NCBI GenBank assembly: GCA_026414365.1
Contig: JAOAJD010000001.1
Span: forward strand, 231,687 to 295,686
Reading direction: 5' to 3'
DNA: 64,000 nucleotides
DNA from: Candidatus Iainarchaeum sp.
GTDB lineage: Archaea > Iainarchaeota > Iainarchaeia > Iainarchaeales > SKW153
In this document: piece after piece, positions 1 through 8,112 of the stretch
How the letters are laid out: every line of letters begins with the position of its first letter
Position numbering within the stretch: position 1 is the stretch's first letter
Translations under genes and position numbers: made by a program
Notes under the pieces: model-generated
What the model was told of the DNA's origin: nothing
What the model saw: the letters and a program-made list of their open reading frames with translations, nothing else
Database searches by the model: none

Positions 1-151
1 CTTTTAAAATATCTTTTGCAACCTCTATCGAACATTCGTTTGTTATATCCCCGCTAAAAACAACAAGATCTATTTCCCCATTAAACCTTCTTCTCAATGC
101 TCGAACTTTATTTATGTTAGAATGTATATCTGATATAGCCAAAATCCTCAC
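1..151 (-). CDS. Metallophosphoesterase, N-terminal fragment
   Basis: This is the start of a calcineurin-like phosphoesterase that runs off the left edge. About 50 residues are visible on the minus strand. They begin with a GTG codon and read RILAISDIHSN, then DLVVFSGDIT about 25 residues later. These match the first two metal-binding blocks of the family (D-x-H and G-D). A second in-frame GTG lies 9 bases further upstream at 158-160. I prefer the inner one because it puts the first strand at the N-terminus, as is usual. The gene is transcribed away from the secreted-protein gene at 194, so both promoters share about 40 bp. The substrate cannot be told from this fragment. Confidence 0.75.
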   Translation of the reverse strand, partial: MRILAISDIHSNINKVRALRRRFNGEIDLVVFSGDITNECSIEVAKDILK

Positions 152-193
152 AAGATTCACTTTTTAAATTTGATTATTATATTTATAATATTG

Positions 194-985
194 ATGAGAA
201 ATATGTTAAAAAGAATAATACTTTTGTTTTTTTTAGTTCAGATATCTTTTAGTGGTTTCTCTATAATTACTGTTTTATCTCCTGTAGAAGAAAATCTATT
301 AAATAATGAAAGTATTACTATAGGTAGTGTACAACAAGGAGAATGTTTTGAAGTCATTGTAGCAAGAGAAGGGTTGAGAAAGCAGTATTGGGATGATGTC
401 ATTGTATCGTTACCTAATGACAAATGGAAATATGAATATAAAGTTGAAGATAAAACTATTTCTGTAGATGTTTGCGTTAAAAAAGAAGAAGCTGAAAATA
501 TCTACAACATCGGCATTTTATTAATAGATAACGAAGCGGTTATGCCAAAAGAAAAAGTAAATATTAAAGTCAAAGTAGAAGAAAATTTGATCAATTTTAA
601 AGTAATAAAAACAACAGAAGTTGGAGAAGTCGGGAAGCCTATTAATTATAAAATTATTGTGGAAAATAAGTCTATCGCATCACACAAAATTTTAATAAAC
701 TCGGATTTATCAAAAGCATGGTTCACTGAAGTAATTTTTGAAGCACCGCCAAAGAGCAAAAGGGAGCTCAATGTTAGTATTACCCCTAGAGCAGCAGGGT
801 ATAAAAAATTTAATTTTAAATTTGACTCCTTAATTAATGGAAAGGAGCTCTCAAGAAAAGATACAGAAATCAAGATAAACCCATCTCTACTATCAAAACT
901 TTCAAGCGCCGCATACAGTTTACCACTTTTTGATATTGTAACTTTACCGCAAAGACTCATCGTTTCAGCACTATTTGTAAAATAA
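194..985 (+). CDS. Secreted protein with signal peptide, Ig-like fold suspected
   Basis: The function is not recognised. The first 25 residues are a signal peptide or membrane anchor (basic MRNMLKR, then a hydrophobic run). The rest is a soluble beta-rich region of about 200 residues. Residues around 130-215 (GEVGKPINYKIIVENKS, then a PPKSKRELNVSITP stretch) look like the extracellular Ig/NEW3-type domains of archaeal surface proteins. The ORF track begins at a TTG at 170. I chose the ATG at 194 because a TTTAAATT box at about 164-171 lies roughly 25 nt upstream, which fits a leaderless start. It stands alone, 29 bp before elp3 on the same strand. Confidence 0.6.
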   Translation: MRNMLKRIILLFFLVQISFSGFSIITVLSPVEENLLNNESITIGSVQQGECFEVIVAREGLRKQYWDDVIVSLPNDKWKYEYKVEDKTISVDVCVKKEEAENIYNIGILLIDNEAVMPKEKVNIKVKVEENLINFKVIKTTEVGEVGKPINYKIIVENKSIASHKILINSDLSKAWFTEVIFEAPPKSKRELNVSITPRAAGYKKFNFKFDSLINGKELSRKDTEIKINPSLLSKLSSAAYSLPLFDIVTLPQRLIVSALFVK

Positions 986-1014
986 AAATCTTTCTTTAGC
1001 TTAAATAAATAATT

Positions 1015-2592
1015 ATGGACAAAATAATCAAATTCTCAAAAGAGGTAATTGAAGAGATTATAAAAGAAAATGTAGAAAATAGAGAGCAAATAAATAATAT
1101 AAAAATGCGAATTGCAGAAAAATATAAGTTAAAAGAAATGCCGAGCAATGCAGATATATTAAAATATGCAAACCCTACTGACGAAAGGATAAGGAAAATA
1201 CTTTTAAAAAAACCAGTCAGAAGTGCCTCAGGTGTAGCTGTAGTTGCTTTAATGGTAAAACCACATAAATGTCCTGGCAAGTGTATTTATTGTCCAAATC
1301 CGATTGAAAAGAAGTCACCAAAGAGTTACACTGGCCATGAACCGGCCGCAATGAGAGCTATACAATTCAACTTTTCTCCAAAAGAACAGATAAGAAATAG
1401 GATAGGGCAATTAAAAGAAATGGGGCACTCAACAGATAAAATAGAAATGATAATAATGGGTGGCTGTTTTTTAGCAATGAGCGAGAAATATCAAAATTGG
1501 TTTGTAAAAAGTTGTCTTGATGAAATAAATAACAAAGAATCAAAAAATCTCAGAGAAGCAAAACTTAATGCAGAGCATAGCAAAAGAAAACTTGTAGGCT
1601 TAACTATAGAAACCAGACCTGATTATTGCAAAAAATACCATATAAAAAGAATATTAAATTTGGGTGCAACAAGAGTAGAACTAGGCGTACAAATGCCATC
1701 AGATTTAGTATATAAAAAGGTAAGAAGGGGACATAAAGTTGAACACGTTATAGAAGCAACAAGACTTCTAAAAGATTCTGCACTTAAAGTTTGTTATCAT
1801 ATTATGCCTGGCATATATGGAATAGATATCGATAGACAAATGGATTTGCTAAAATCTATTTTTGAAGAAGATGATTTTAAACCAGATATGCTTAAGATAT
1901 ATCCTTGTTTGGTAATAAAAAATACAAAATTATATGATCTTTGGAAAGAAGGTAAATATAAACCTTTAAACGATGAAGAAGCAGCAGAATTTATTGCAGA
2001 ACTGAAAAAGTATGTACCTAAGTGGGTAAGAATAATGAGAGTACAGAGAGATATCCCTGCAAAATTAATAACTGCTGGAGTTAAAAAAAGCAATCTTAGA
2101 CAACTGGTAGAAGAAAAGATGAAAGAAAAGAATATTATGTGTAATTGCATTAGACATAGAGAAATTGGGATAAGAGAGATAAAAAAAATTAATACACCTC
2201 AAATTGAAAGCTTAAGAATAAACAAAATAGAATATGACGCAAGCAAAGGAAAAGAATTTTTTATAGAAGCTGTTGATAAAGAAGATTCATTATATGGTTT
2301 TTTAAGGTTAAGAATCCCATATGAACCATTTGTAAAACCATTAAATAGAGAGACTGCTCTTATAAGAGAACTGCATGTCTACGGTAGTGCTTTGCCTATT
2401 GGCATAAGAAAAGAAGATGCAATACAACATAGAGGAATAGGTAAGATGCTTATGCAAGAAGCTGAAGAGATAGCTACAGAAAAAAATATGGAAAGTATAG
2501 CCATAATTTCTGCTTTAGGAGTTAGAGAATATTATAAAAAATATTTTGGCTATGAAAAAAAAGGAGTTTATATGTGGAAAAAAATAACATAA
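1015..2592 (+). CDS. elp3: Elp3-like tRNA U34 carboxymethyl-modifying enzyme (radical SAM + GNAT)
   Basis: Elp3 uses a radical SAM domain and an acetyl-CoA-binding domain to place a carboxymethyl group on wobble uridine 34 of tRNA. The cluster motif is visible as C86-x3-C90-x2-C93 (CPGKCIYCP). The radical SAM barrel follows to about residue 330 (ETRPDYC, ELGVQ and HIMPG are typical). A GNAT domain occupies about 390-525, with the acetyl-CoA loop HRGIGKMLM and the C-terminal EYYKKYFGYE. The length of 525 aa is normal for archaeal Elp3. The gene seems monocistronic, with a TTAAATAAAT box just before the ATG. The convergent M24 peptidase ends 2 bp away. Confidence 0.95.
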   Translation: MDKIIKFSKEVIEEIIKENVENREQINNIKMRIAEKYKLKEMPSNADILKYANPTDERIRKILLKKPVRSASGVAVVALMVKPHKCPGKCIYCPNPIEKKSPKSYTGHEPAAMRAIQFNFSPKEQIRNRIGQLKEMGHSTDKIEMIIMGGCFLAMSEKYQNWFVKSCLDEINNKESKNLREAKLNAEHSKRKLVGLTIETRPDYCKKYHIKRILNLGATRVELGVQMPSDLVYKKVRRGHKVEHVIEATRLLKDSALKVCYHIMPGIYGIDIDRQMDLLKSIFEEDDFKPDMLKIYPCLVIKNTKLYDLWKEGKYKPLNDEEAAEFIAELKKYVPKWVRIMRVQRDIPAKLITAGVKKSNLRQLVEEKMKEKNIMCNCIRHREIGIREIKKINTPQIESLRINKIEYDASKGKEFFIEAVDKEDSLYGFLRLRIPYEPFVKPLNRETALIRELHVYGSALPIGIRKEDAIQHRGIGKMLMQEAEEIATEKNMESIAIISALGVREYYKKYFGYEKKGVYMWKKIT

Positions 2593-2594
2593 TT

Positions 2595-3323
2595 TTATCT
2601 TGGTTTTATTAAGAAAATGTTTTTCTGTAAAGGTGTTGTTATTTCAATATCATCTTTTTTTATCAAGATGTCTACTTCAGATCTTAGTCCATATTTGCCT
2701 TTAAAATAAATACCTGGTTCTATAGTATAAAGCATATCATAGTTAAGCCTTCTGCCAGACTTTTTACCTATTTTTTCTTTGCCGTGAACTTTAGTTATGC
2801 CAAGAGAATGACCAGTACTATGAATAAAAAATTTCCCAAAACCCTCGTTGCTTATTATATCTCTTGCTATCTTATCCACTTCTTTAGCTTTTGGCAGATC
2901 ATATATGTTATCTTTTATAAAAGAGATTGCTTCATCTCTTGCTTTTACTATAATCTTAAAATAATTGTTTATCTCTTTAGGTATTCTTTTACCATAATAC
3001 GCCATCAAAGTTATATCTGCATAAGGAGAAGCCCTTTTTCTATCTCTTGCCCAAAAATCTAAAAGAATCAAATTGTTTTCTCTAAGAACTTTATTATTAT
3101 CAAACCTATAGTGAGGAAAGGCAGAATTTTCATTAAAAGCCACAATACAACCAAAATTGTCACTTATTAGCGAGCTGTTTTTATAACTGGTCTTTACAAA
3201 ATCTCTAATTTTAAGTTCATCCAAATTACGTTTATGTTTTATTAAAGTAAAGACACTCTTAAATATTCTGTTTAGTCTATTAGAAGTTTTTTTGTGACTT
3301 AGTATCTGACTAAGAGTATACAT
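2595..3323 (-). CDS. M24-family metallopeptidase (Xaa-Pro aminopeptidase/creatinase-like), short form
   Basis: A pita-bread-fold metallopeptidase expected to remove an N-terminal residue from peptides. The five usual dimetal ligands appear in order: Asp in ILLDFWA, Asp in YADITL, His in HSTGHSLGI, Glu in TIEPGIY and Glu in GLRSEVD. At 242 aa it has the catalytic domain but only a stub of the N-terminal creatinase domain of full-length PepP/PepQ (about 350-440 aa). Specificity, Xaa-Pro versus Met, is therefore not certain; the HSTGHSLGI block favours the Xaa-Pro branch. It is transcribed alone, convergent with elp3 and divergent from the CARF-like gene. Confidence 0.85.
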   Translation of the reverse strand: MYTLSQILSHKKTSNRLNRIFKSVFTLIKHKRNLDELKIRDFVKTSYKNSSLISDNFGCIVAFNENSAFPHYRFDNNKVLRENNLILLDFWARDRKRASPYADITLMAYYGKRIPKEINNYFKIIVKARDEAISFIKDNIYDLPKAKEVDKIARDIISNEGFGKFFIHSTGHSLGITKVHGKEKIGKKSGRRLNYDMLYTIEPGIYFKGKYGLRSEVDILIKKDDIEITTPLQKNIFLIKPR

Positions 3324-3427
3324 AATATCCCCTACAAAAACGCAAAAATAAAAAAAGAGTATTTATAAATATATAATTAGTATTATATTAAATATAATAT
3401 ATTAAGAGCATGTTAAAGGAGATTTTA

Positions 3428-3775
3428 ATGAAAAAGTCATTAATTGCAACATTGGGCATAGGAAGAAAAACTTGGGGACATGTAAAAAGGCTTATAGCAG
3501 AACAAGATTGGGACAAAATAATTATAATTTCCAATGAATGGGGAAAACAACACTTTGCTCCAGATAAAGAATGCGAATGGATAATGGTAAACGACAGATC
3601 AGGTTTTGACTCTATAAAAAGTGAGATAAAAAATAAATTACCTGAAGGAAAGATTGCAATCTCTTTGATATCAGGCAGTGGCAAAGAACATATGGCTTTA
3701 ATTGCCGCATTGAAAGAAGAAGGCAGAGATATAGAATTAGTGACAATAACAAAAGAAGGAATAAAATATTATTAA
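3428..3775 (+). CDS. Small stand-alone CARF-like Rossmann protein
   Basis: The 115-aa protein is not assigned to a named family with certainty. By eye it has the layout of a CARF (CRISPR-associated Rossmann fold) domain. The first strand and loop is SLIATLGIG (residues 4-12), then a helix, then the strand KIIIIS (30-35). A late strand AISLIS leads into G83-S84-G85-K-E-H-M89-A, which resembles the ligand-contacting GG-T-x-x-M segment of CARF proteins, followed by helix and strand. I chose the ATG at 3428, not 3410, because an AAAGGAG ribosome site ends 6 nt before it. It lies 18 bp upstream of a membrane-anchored PD-(D/E)XK nuclease on the same strand. No CRISPR or cas genes are in the window. 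Confidence 0.5.
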   Translation: MKKSLIATLGIGRKTWGHVKRLIAEQDWDKIIIISNEWGKQHFAPDKECEWIMVNDRSGFDSIKSEIKNKLPEGKIAISLISGSGKEHMALIAALKEEGRDIELVTITKEGIKYY

Positions 3776-3793
3776 AAACAATTAGAAAAAAGC

Positions 3794-4153
3794 ATGTTTG
3801 AAATAATAGCTACCCTAATAATAGCAATCTTGATTATAACTGTTATTTATTTTTATAAAAAGACACAAGAGCTTTTTGAAATAATTGAAAGAATAAAATT
3901 TGAAAAGAGAAGCCAATCTGTAAGATATGGTAAATTAACAGAACAATATATCCCATTTACTGAAGAATTTCCTTTTGATTCTGAAAATTTTAGATTTATT
4001 GGCAACCCTATAGATGGAATTGCATTTGAAGAAAATGAGATAATATTTTGTGAATTTAAGGCATCAGACTCAAAACTAAATGAAAAACAAAGAAAAATAA
4101 AAAAATTAGTAGAAGATAAAAAGATAAGATGGTTCGAGTTTAATATGAGATAG
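3794..4153 (+). CDS. Membrane-anchored Holliday-junction-resolvase-like endonuclease (COG4741 type)
   Basis: Residues 4-20 form one transmembrane helix, followed by a basic linker with the family block SVRYGKLTEQ and a PD-(D/E)XK nuclease core. The catalytic residues are visible as D74 (GNPIDGI) and E87-x-K89 (FCEFKAS), followed by the conserved LNEKQRKIKKLVE helix. This pattern matches predicted archaeal endonucleases distantly related to Hjc. The nuclease probably faces one side of the membrane as a tethered domain. It follows the CARF-like gene by 18 bp, so the two are probably cotranscribed. Its 3' end overlaps the convergent pelota gene by 14 bp. Nuclease activity is inferred from motifs only. 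Confidence 0.8.
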   Translation: MFEIIATLIIAILIITVIYFYKKTQELFEIIERIKFEKRSQSVRYGKLTEQYIPFTEEFPFDSENFRFIGNPIDGIAFEENEIIFCEFKASDSKLNEKQRKIKKLVEDKKIRWFEFNMR

Positions 4154-5168
4154 GGAATCTTAGAAAAGCCGCAATGCCACCGACGGAATCTAATTTCTTC
4201 TTTGCTTCACACTCAGAACTTATTATTCTTATCTTACCACCTTTATCTTCAACTCTCTCAAAAATCATTTCTAGAGAATCTCTCTCTTTATGAAAAAAAG
4301 AATCGGAGACCAGAAGTATATCTATTGCACCTAAAGATGCTGCTTTTTCTACATCTTGTAAAGAATAAGCCACTGGTTTACTTTTTCCCAAGTATTCAAA
4401 AAATTTTTCTATTAAATTGGTTTCTTCTAGAATTTCCATCTGACCAATCTCTTTTAAAAAACTCTCATTTTGCATAAGCTCATTTATCCCAGTTTCTCCA
4501 ATACAGGAAGTAGAAACTAATACAACCTTCTGCTTAAATGAGTTTTCCATTAAGAATTTGTAAAGTATTTCTTTTTCGAAACCTGGGCCTGCTATAACCA
4601 GAATATTTGGTTTGTGATTATCAATAAGCATTTTTAACTCTTTGTAAGAAGCTTGACTTTGTTGGCCAAATCTTTTACCAGATCTCTCTAAAGAAATTTT
4701 TGCTATTAGCTCCTTTGAGAAATCTTTCAACAAATAAAACTCTGCACTCTCATCATCAATTAACAAAACATATAATTTCTTTTTTGGATTTTGTGTTCTT
4801 TTTATTTTCTCGATCTGCCAATCATAAAGCCTCTGTTTTTTTAATTTTAGTAAAACTCCTGGCAATAAGTCTAAAGTATGAAATGCTCCTACTTCAATAT
4901 ATTCTTCTGGATAACCAGAAACTATTTTTCCAGAAATCCTGAGCAGATCTTTACTGGCTGAAAATTCAACCTTGGAAACTTCTAACTCAACAAATATTTT
5001 TAATCTAAAAGGTTTCTGGTAATTGTTAGTAGGTTTTATCTTTCTTTCACTGTTTCCCTTGACAATATCCCCTATATCTAAGATTTTAGATATGTGCCAG
5101 AGATCATCCAAAGATTCAGGTAATATTTCAATATAATTATTCTTTTTATCTAAAAAAATCACTTTCAT
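4140..5168 (-). CDS. pelA: aPelota (Dom34-family ribosome rescue factor)
   Basis: Pelota is an eRF1 relative that enters the empty A site of stalled archaeal ribosomes and, with aEF1A and ABCE1, splits them. The three domains can be followed: an Sm-like N-terminal domain (about 1-125, including DDLWHISKIL and GAFHTLDL), a central domain (about 130-250, with ERSGKRFGQQ and ILVIAGPGFEK) and a C-terminal domain (about 260-342, with EVEKAAS-like YSLQDVEKAASLGAI). There is no GGQ motif, as expected. It is divergent from ABCE1, with 53 bp between the two start codons, so two functional partners share one promoter region. Confidence 0.95.
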   Translation of the reverse strand: MKVIFLDKKNNYIEILPESLDDLWHISKILDIGDIVKGNSERKIKPTNNYQKPFRLKIFVELEVSKVEFSASKDLLRISGKIVSGYPEEYIEVGAFHTLDLLPGVLLKLKKQRLYDWQIEKIKRTQNPKKKLYVLLIDDESAEFYLLKDFSKELIAKISLERSGKRFGQQSQASYKELKMLIDNHKPNILVIAGPGFEKEILYKFLMENSFKQKVVLVSTSCIGETGINELMQNESFLKEIGQMEILEETNLIEKFFEYLGKSKPVAYSLQDVEKAASLGAIDILLVSDSFFHKERDSLEMIFERVEDKGGKIRIISSECEAKKKLDSVGGIAAFLRFPISY

Positions 5169-5221
5169 ATTTAAAACTTAACAAATCAAAGATTTAAATC
5201 ATTTGTATTTAATAAATCTTA

Positions 5222-7003
5222 ATGAAAGAGGATTCAACAAAGCAAAGAGTAGCGGTAATAGAGTATAAGCTATGCCAACCAGAGGCATGTGGCAATTTTT
5301 TGTGCATAAGAGTTTGCCCAGTAAACAAAATGGGAAAAGAGTGTATTAAAAAAAACATTGAAGAAAAACCAGAAATTGATGAAAATCTTTGTACTGGTTG
5401 CGGGATTTGCCAAAAGAAATGTCCTTTTGAAGCAATTCATATAATAAACATATCTACAAAATTAGGTAAGCCAATTCACCAATATGGAAAAAATGCTTTT
5501 AGGTTGTATAGACTTCCGCTACCAAAAGAAGGTTTTGTTGTTGGAATAATAGGTAAAAATGGTGTTGGGAAATCTACTGCCCTAAAGATAATATCAGGTA
5601 TATTAATCCCAAATTTAGGTAATTATGAAGAAAAGGAAAACATAGAAAAAGTTCTGGAATATTACAGAGGTAATGAAATATATAAGCTCTTTGAAAAAAT
5701 AAAAAATAAAGAAATTAAAATATCTTATAAACCACAAAATGTAGAAATAATCCCAAAATACTACAAAGGAAGAGTTATTGATATTTTAGAAAAACATGAT
5801 AGAGAAAAAGTTGATAGGATTATTGAACAATTAAACATAAAAGATTACTTAGATAGACTGTTAGAAAACTTAAGTGGGGGCGAACTACAAAAATTAGCAA
5901 TAGCACTCTGTATTTTAAAGGATGCTGAATTATATGCCTTTGATGAACCATCTTCTTATTTAGACATATACGAAAGAATGAGAATAGCAAAACAGATTAG
6001 AGAACTAGCAGAGAAGGGCAAAAGTGTTATAGTAATAGAACATGACTTAGCTTTATTGGATTATCTTAGCGATTATGTTCACGTTGTGTTTGGAAAACCT
6101 TCTGCATATGGTGTTTTCTCAACAATTAAGAACTCTAAGAATGGGATTAATGAATATTTAGATGGGTTCTTAAAAGATGAAAATCTAAGGTTTAGATCTG
6201 AAGAAATTAAATTCGATGTAGTAGCACCAAATATTGTAGAAAACAGGAAGATATTTACAACATACCCAGAAATGAGAAAAAATTACGAAAATTTTAGATT
6301 AGTTGTAGAAGCTGGTGAAATAAAGAAAGGTGAAGTTTTAGGTATTTTCGGGCCAAATGCAATAGGGAAAACTACTTTCATCAAAATGCTTGCAGGAGTT
6401 GAAAAACCAGATAATGTAAATTTAGAATGGAGATATAAGATTGCATATAAGCCCCAATATCTTACAATAGACGAAAACATCTTAGTTAGAGAATTCTTAG
6501 ATAAATCTAATATTGACAAAGAATTCTTTAACATGTGGTTTGAAAAAAAATTAGATTTGAAAAAATTATTGGATTGCAAACTATCTGAGCTTAGCGGAGG
6601 AGAATTGCAGAAAGTATCGGTAGCTGCGACAATTTGTAAAGACTCAGACATTATTTTATTAGATGAGCCTTCTGCATATGTAGATATAGAAGATAGGTTA
6701 ATAATGGCTGAAGTTATAAGAAAGGCTGCAGAAGTAAAAGAAAAGCCTATAATTGTAGTAGATCACGATATAATTTTTGTAGATTGTGTCAGTGAAAGAA
6801 TAATTGTGTTTGAAGGTAAACCTGCTTTTGAAGGTAGAGCTACAAGAGCTTTAGAAAAAAGAGAAGGTATGAATAAATTTTTAGGTAATATGCAAATAAC
6901 TATGCGCAGAGAAAAGACAACAGGAAGACCAAGGATAAATAAATTGAATTCACAACTTGATCAAGAGCAAAAAAAAGAAGGGAAATATTATTATCTTTAC
7001 TAA
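5222..7003 (+). CDS. abcE1: ABCE1/Rli1 ribosome-recycling ATPase
   Basis: ABCE1 separates ribosomal subunits after termination or rescue. The N-terminal iron-sulfur domain has two cysteine groups: C18, C23, C28, C32 and C57, C60, C63, C67. Two ABC cassettes follow. The first has Walker A GKNGVGKST and signature LSGGELQKLAIA. The second has Walker A GPNAIGKTT and signature LSGGELQKVSVA. The hinge and C-terminal R-rich tail are present, and 593 aa is the normal length. The second Walker A has Ala where Gly is more usual (GPNGIGKT), a mild oddity. It starts as an isolated plus-strand transcript divergent from pelota. Confidence 0.97.
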   Translation: MKEDSTKQRVAVIEYKLCQPEACGNFLCIRVCPVNKMGKECIKKNIEEKPEIDENLCTGCGICQKKCPFEAIHIINISTKLGKPIHQYGKNAFRLYRLPLPKEGFVVGIIGKNGVGKSTALKIISGILIPNLGNYEEKENIEKVLEYYRGNEIYKLFEKIKNKEIKISYKPQNVEIIPKYYKGRVIDILEKHDREKVDRIIEQLNIKDYLDRLLENLSGGELQKLAIALCILKDAELYAFDEPSSYLDIYERMRIAKQIRELAEKGKSVIVIEHDLALLDYLSDYVHVVFGKPSAYGVFSTIKNSKNGINEYLDGFLKDENLRFRSEEIKFDVVAPNIVENRKIFTTYPEMRKNYENFRLVVEAGEIKKGEVLGIFGPNAIGKTTFIKMLAGVEKPDNVNLEWRYKIAYKPQYLTIDENILVREFLDKSNIDKEFFNMWFEKKLDLKKLLDCKLSELSGGELQKVSVAATICKDSDIILLDEPSAYVDIEDRLIMAEVIRKAAEVKEKPIIVVDHDIIFVDCVSERIIVFEGKPAFEGRATRALEKREGMNKFLGNMQITMRREKTTGRPRINKLNSQLDQEQKKEGKYYYLY

Positions 7004-7007
7004 ACAT

Positions 7008-7343
7008 TTATCTTACACAAACTAATTTTATTTCAAAACTTATGGGTGCTTTATTAAACTTACAACTAAAAGTTGTATTTTTTTGAGTGCAATTTAAGTC
7101 ATAAACTTCAAATAACTTATTTAATGAAATATTTGAATTATCAATATTACAACCAGCCTCATTGTATATTATCTGGGCGTTTGTTTGTATTAGCGGTACT
7201 ATTTGTAATTTTTCATAGGCCAAATCATAATTAGCCTCTAATTTAGTGTTATAGTAAGTTGCATAATAATTACTAAAGGATATTATAAGCAAAATAACTG
7301 CCAAAGATACTAAGCCAGCATATGTCGCTTTTTTATTTAACAC
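7008..7343 (-). CDS. Pilin-like membrane protein lacking the acidic residue (minor-pilin module A, gene 4)
   Basis: A 111-aa protein with one N-terminal hydrophobic helix (NKKATYAGLVSLAVILL), followed by a small domain with four cysteines that could form disulfides outside the cell. No known family is recognised. The size and N-terminal helix resemble a type IV pilin, but the Glu or Asp expected about five residues into the helix is absent. I chose the GTG at 7343. A GTGAT ribosome site precedes it by five bases and the upstream gene stops at 7349, whereas the track start overlaps that gene. It is the last gene of a four-gene set (8611-7008) mirrored by a similar set at 36-37.7 kb. Confidence 0.6.
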   Translation of the reverse strand: MLNKKATYAGLVSLAVILLIISFSNYYATYYNTKLEANYDLAYEKLQIVPLIQTNAQIIYNEAGCNIDNSNISLNKLFEVYDLNCTQKNTTFSCKFNKAPISFEIKLVCVR

Positions 7344-7348
7344 AAAAA

Positions 7349-7633
7349 TCACTTTGTGCAATAATTTGCTATTATAGGATTTTTAGCATTATTTTCATTA
7401 TACCTAACTACTACATAACATACAGAATTTCCTGATAAAGAATCTGAAATACCATAACTACTTTTATCTAAATCATTTCCTAAACAAAGATTTGCTATTG
7501 CAAAATCAATACCATAAGAACTATCTTTGAGCTCATAGTAGGGAATAGCAACATCAGAAACAAAAAGATACAAAACAACTAATGCCATGCAAGCTAAGAT
7601 TGCATCTACAGTAAAAATAAATGCCTTTCTCAA
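7349..7633 (-). CDS. Pilin-like protein with Asp5 motif (minor-pilin module A, gene 3)
   Basis: A 94-aa protein whose N-terminus reads RKAFIFTVDAILACM, followed by a hydrophobic helix and a short Cys-containing ectodomain. The F-x-F-x-x-D pattern recurs in two genes of the second module (36387 and 36041). The acidic residue is Asp where the assembly-locus pilins have Glu. I prefer the TTG at 7633 over the GTG at 7642. It follows a GGGTGAT ribosome site by a normal distance and places the basic residues directly before the helix. A role as a minor or tip pilin is inference. Confidence 0.6.
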   Translation of the reverse strand: MRKAFIFTVDAILACMALVVLYLFVSDVAIPYYELKDSSYGIDFAIANLCLGNDLDKSSYGISDSLSGNSVCYVVVRYNENNAKNPIIANYCTK

Positions 7634-7638
7634 AAAAA

Positions 7639-8112
7639 TCACCCTTTATAAACATAGATATATAAAGTCCTAGGTTCTAACATACAACCATCCACATTCT
7701 TCAAACATTTGTTAAAGTCCCCATAACTAATATTTTGTCTATTTTGAGAATAAAGAATAATCCTTTTGGTTATGTAAAAGAAGTTTTTATCATAAGAAGA
7801 TGGGAGAGTATCTAAGTAAATATCGCAACCATAACCACTAGGAGCATTACAATCATTTGGCAATGTAGTTAAGCAATTTGGAATAACAAATTTTAAGTCA
7901 CCATTATTATTAGTAACATAGCAGTGATTAGTATCATAAACCAAATCAGTAGCTGCTATTTCGCTAATTTTTTTTATTTTATAAAGATCAATTTCTTGCA
8001 TAGCATAATAATTAAAAAGCTCAACTATATTTAACAAACTACCAAAAGCAAATATTACAAAAATCAAAGAAAAAAGGAAATCTATTGAAAAGAGTTGAGC
8101 ATCACTATTCAT
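7639..8112 (-). CDS. Pilin-like protein with Asp5 motif (minor-pilin module A, gene 2)
   Basis: A 157-aa protein that starts MNSDAQLFSIDFLFSLIF and continues as a single N-terminal helix. A Cys-rich extracellular region of about 110 residues follows, with six or more cysteines, several in a P-N-C/N-D-C/G-C-D-like stretch. The ATG at 8112 overlaps the stop codon of the preceding gene by 8 bp. The much longer track start (8223) would run deep into that gene. The SIDFLF segment aligns with the class III pilin core S-x-E-x-L-F, but with Asp in place of Glu. Secretion and processing by the prepilin peptidase are likely but not demonstrated. Confidence 0.65.
   Translation of the reverse strand: MNSDAQLFSIDFLFSLIFVIFAFGSLLNIVELFNYYAMQEIDLYKIKKISEIAATDLVYDTNHCYVTNNNGDLKFVIPNCLTTLPNDCNAPSGYGCDIYLDTLPSSYDKNFFYITKRIILYSQNRQNISYGDFNKCLKNVDGCMLEPRTLYIYVYKG

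Noticed and set aside
1-151. Mre11 partner for Rad50
   Set aside because: The fragment has general metallophosphoesterase motifs but is 26 kb from rad50 and too short to assign to Mre11.
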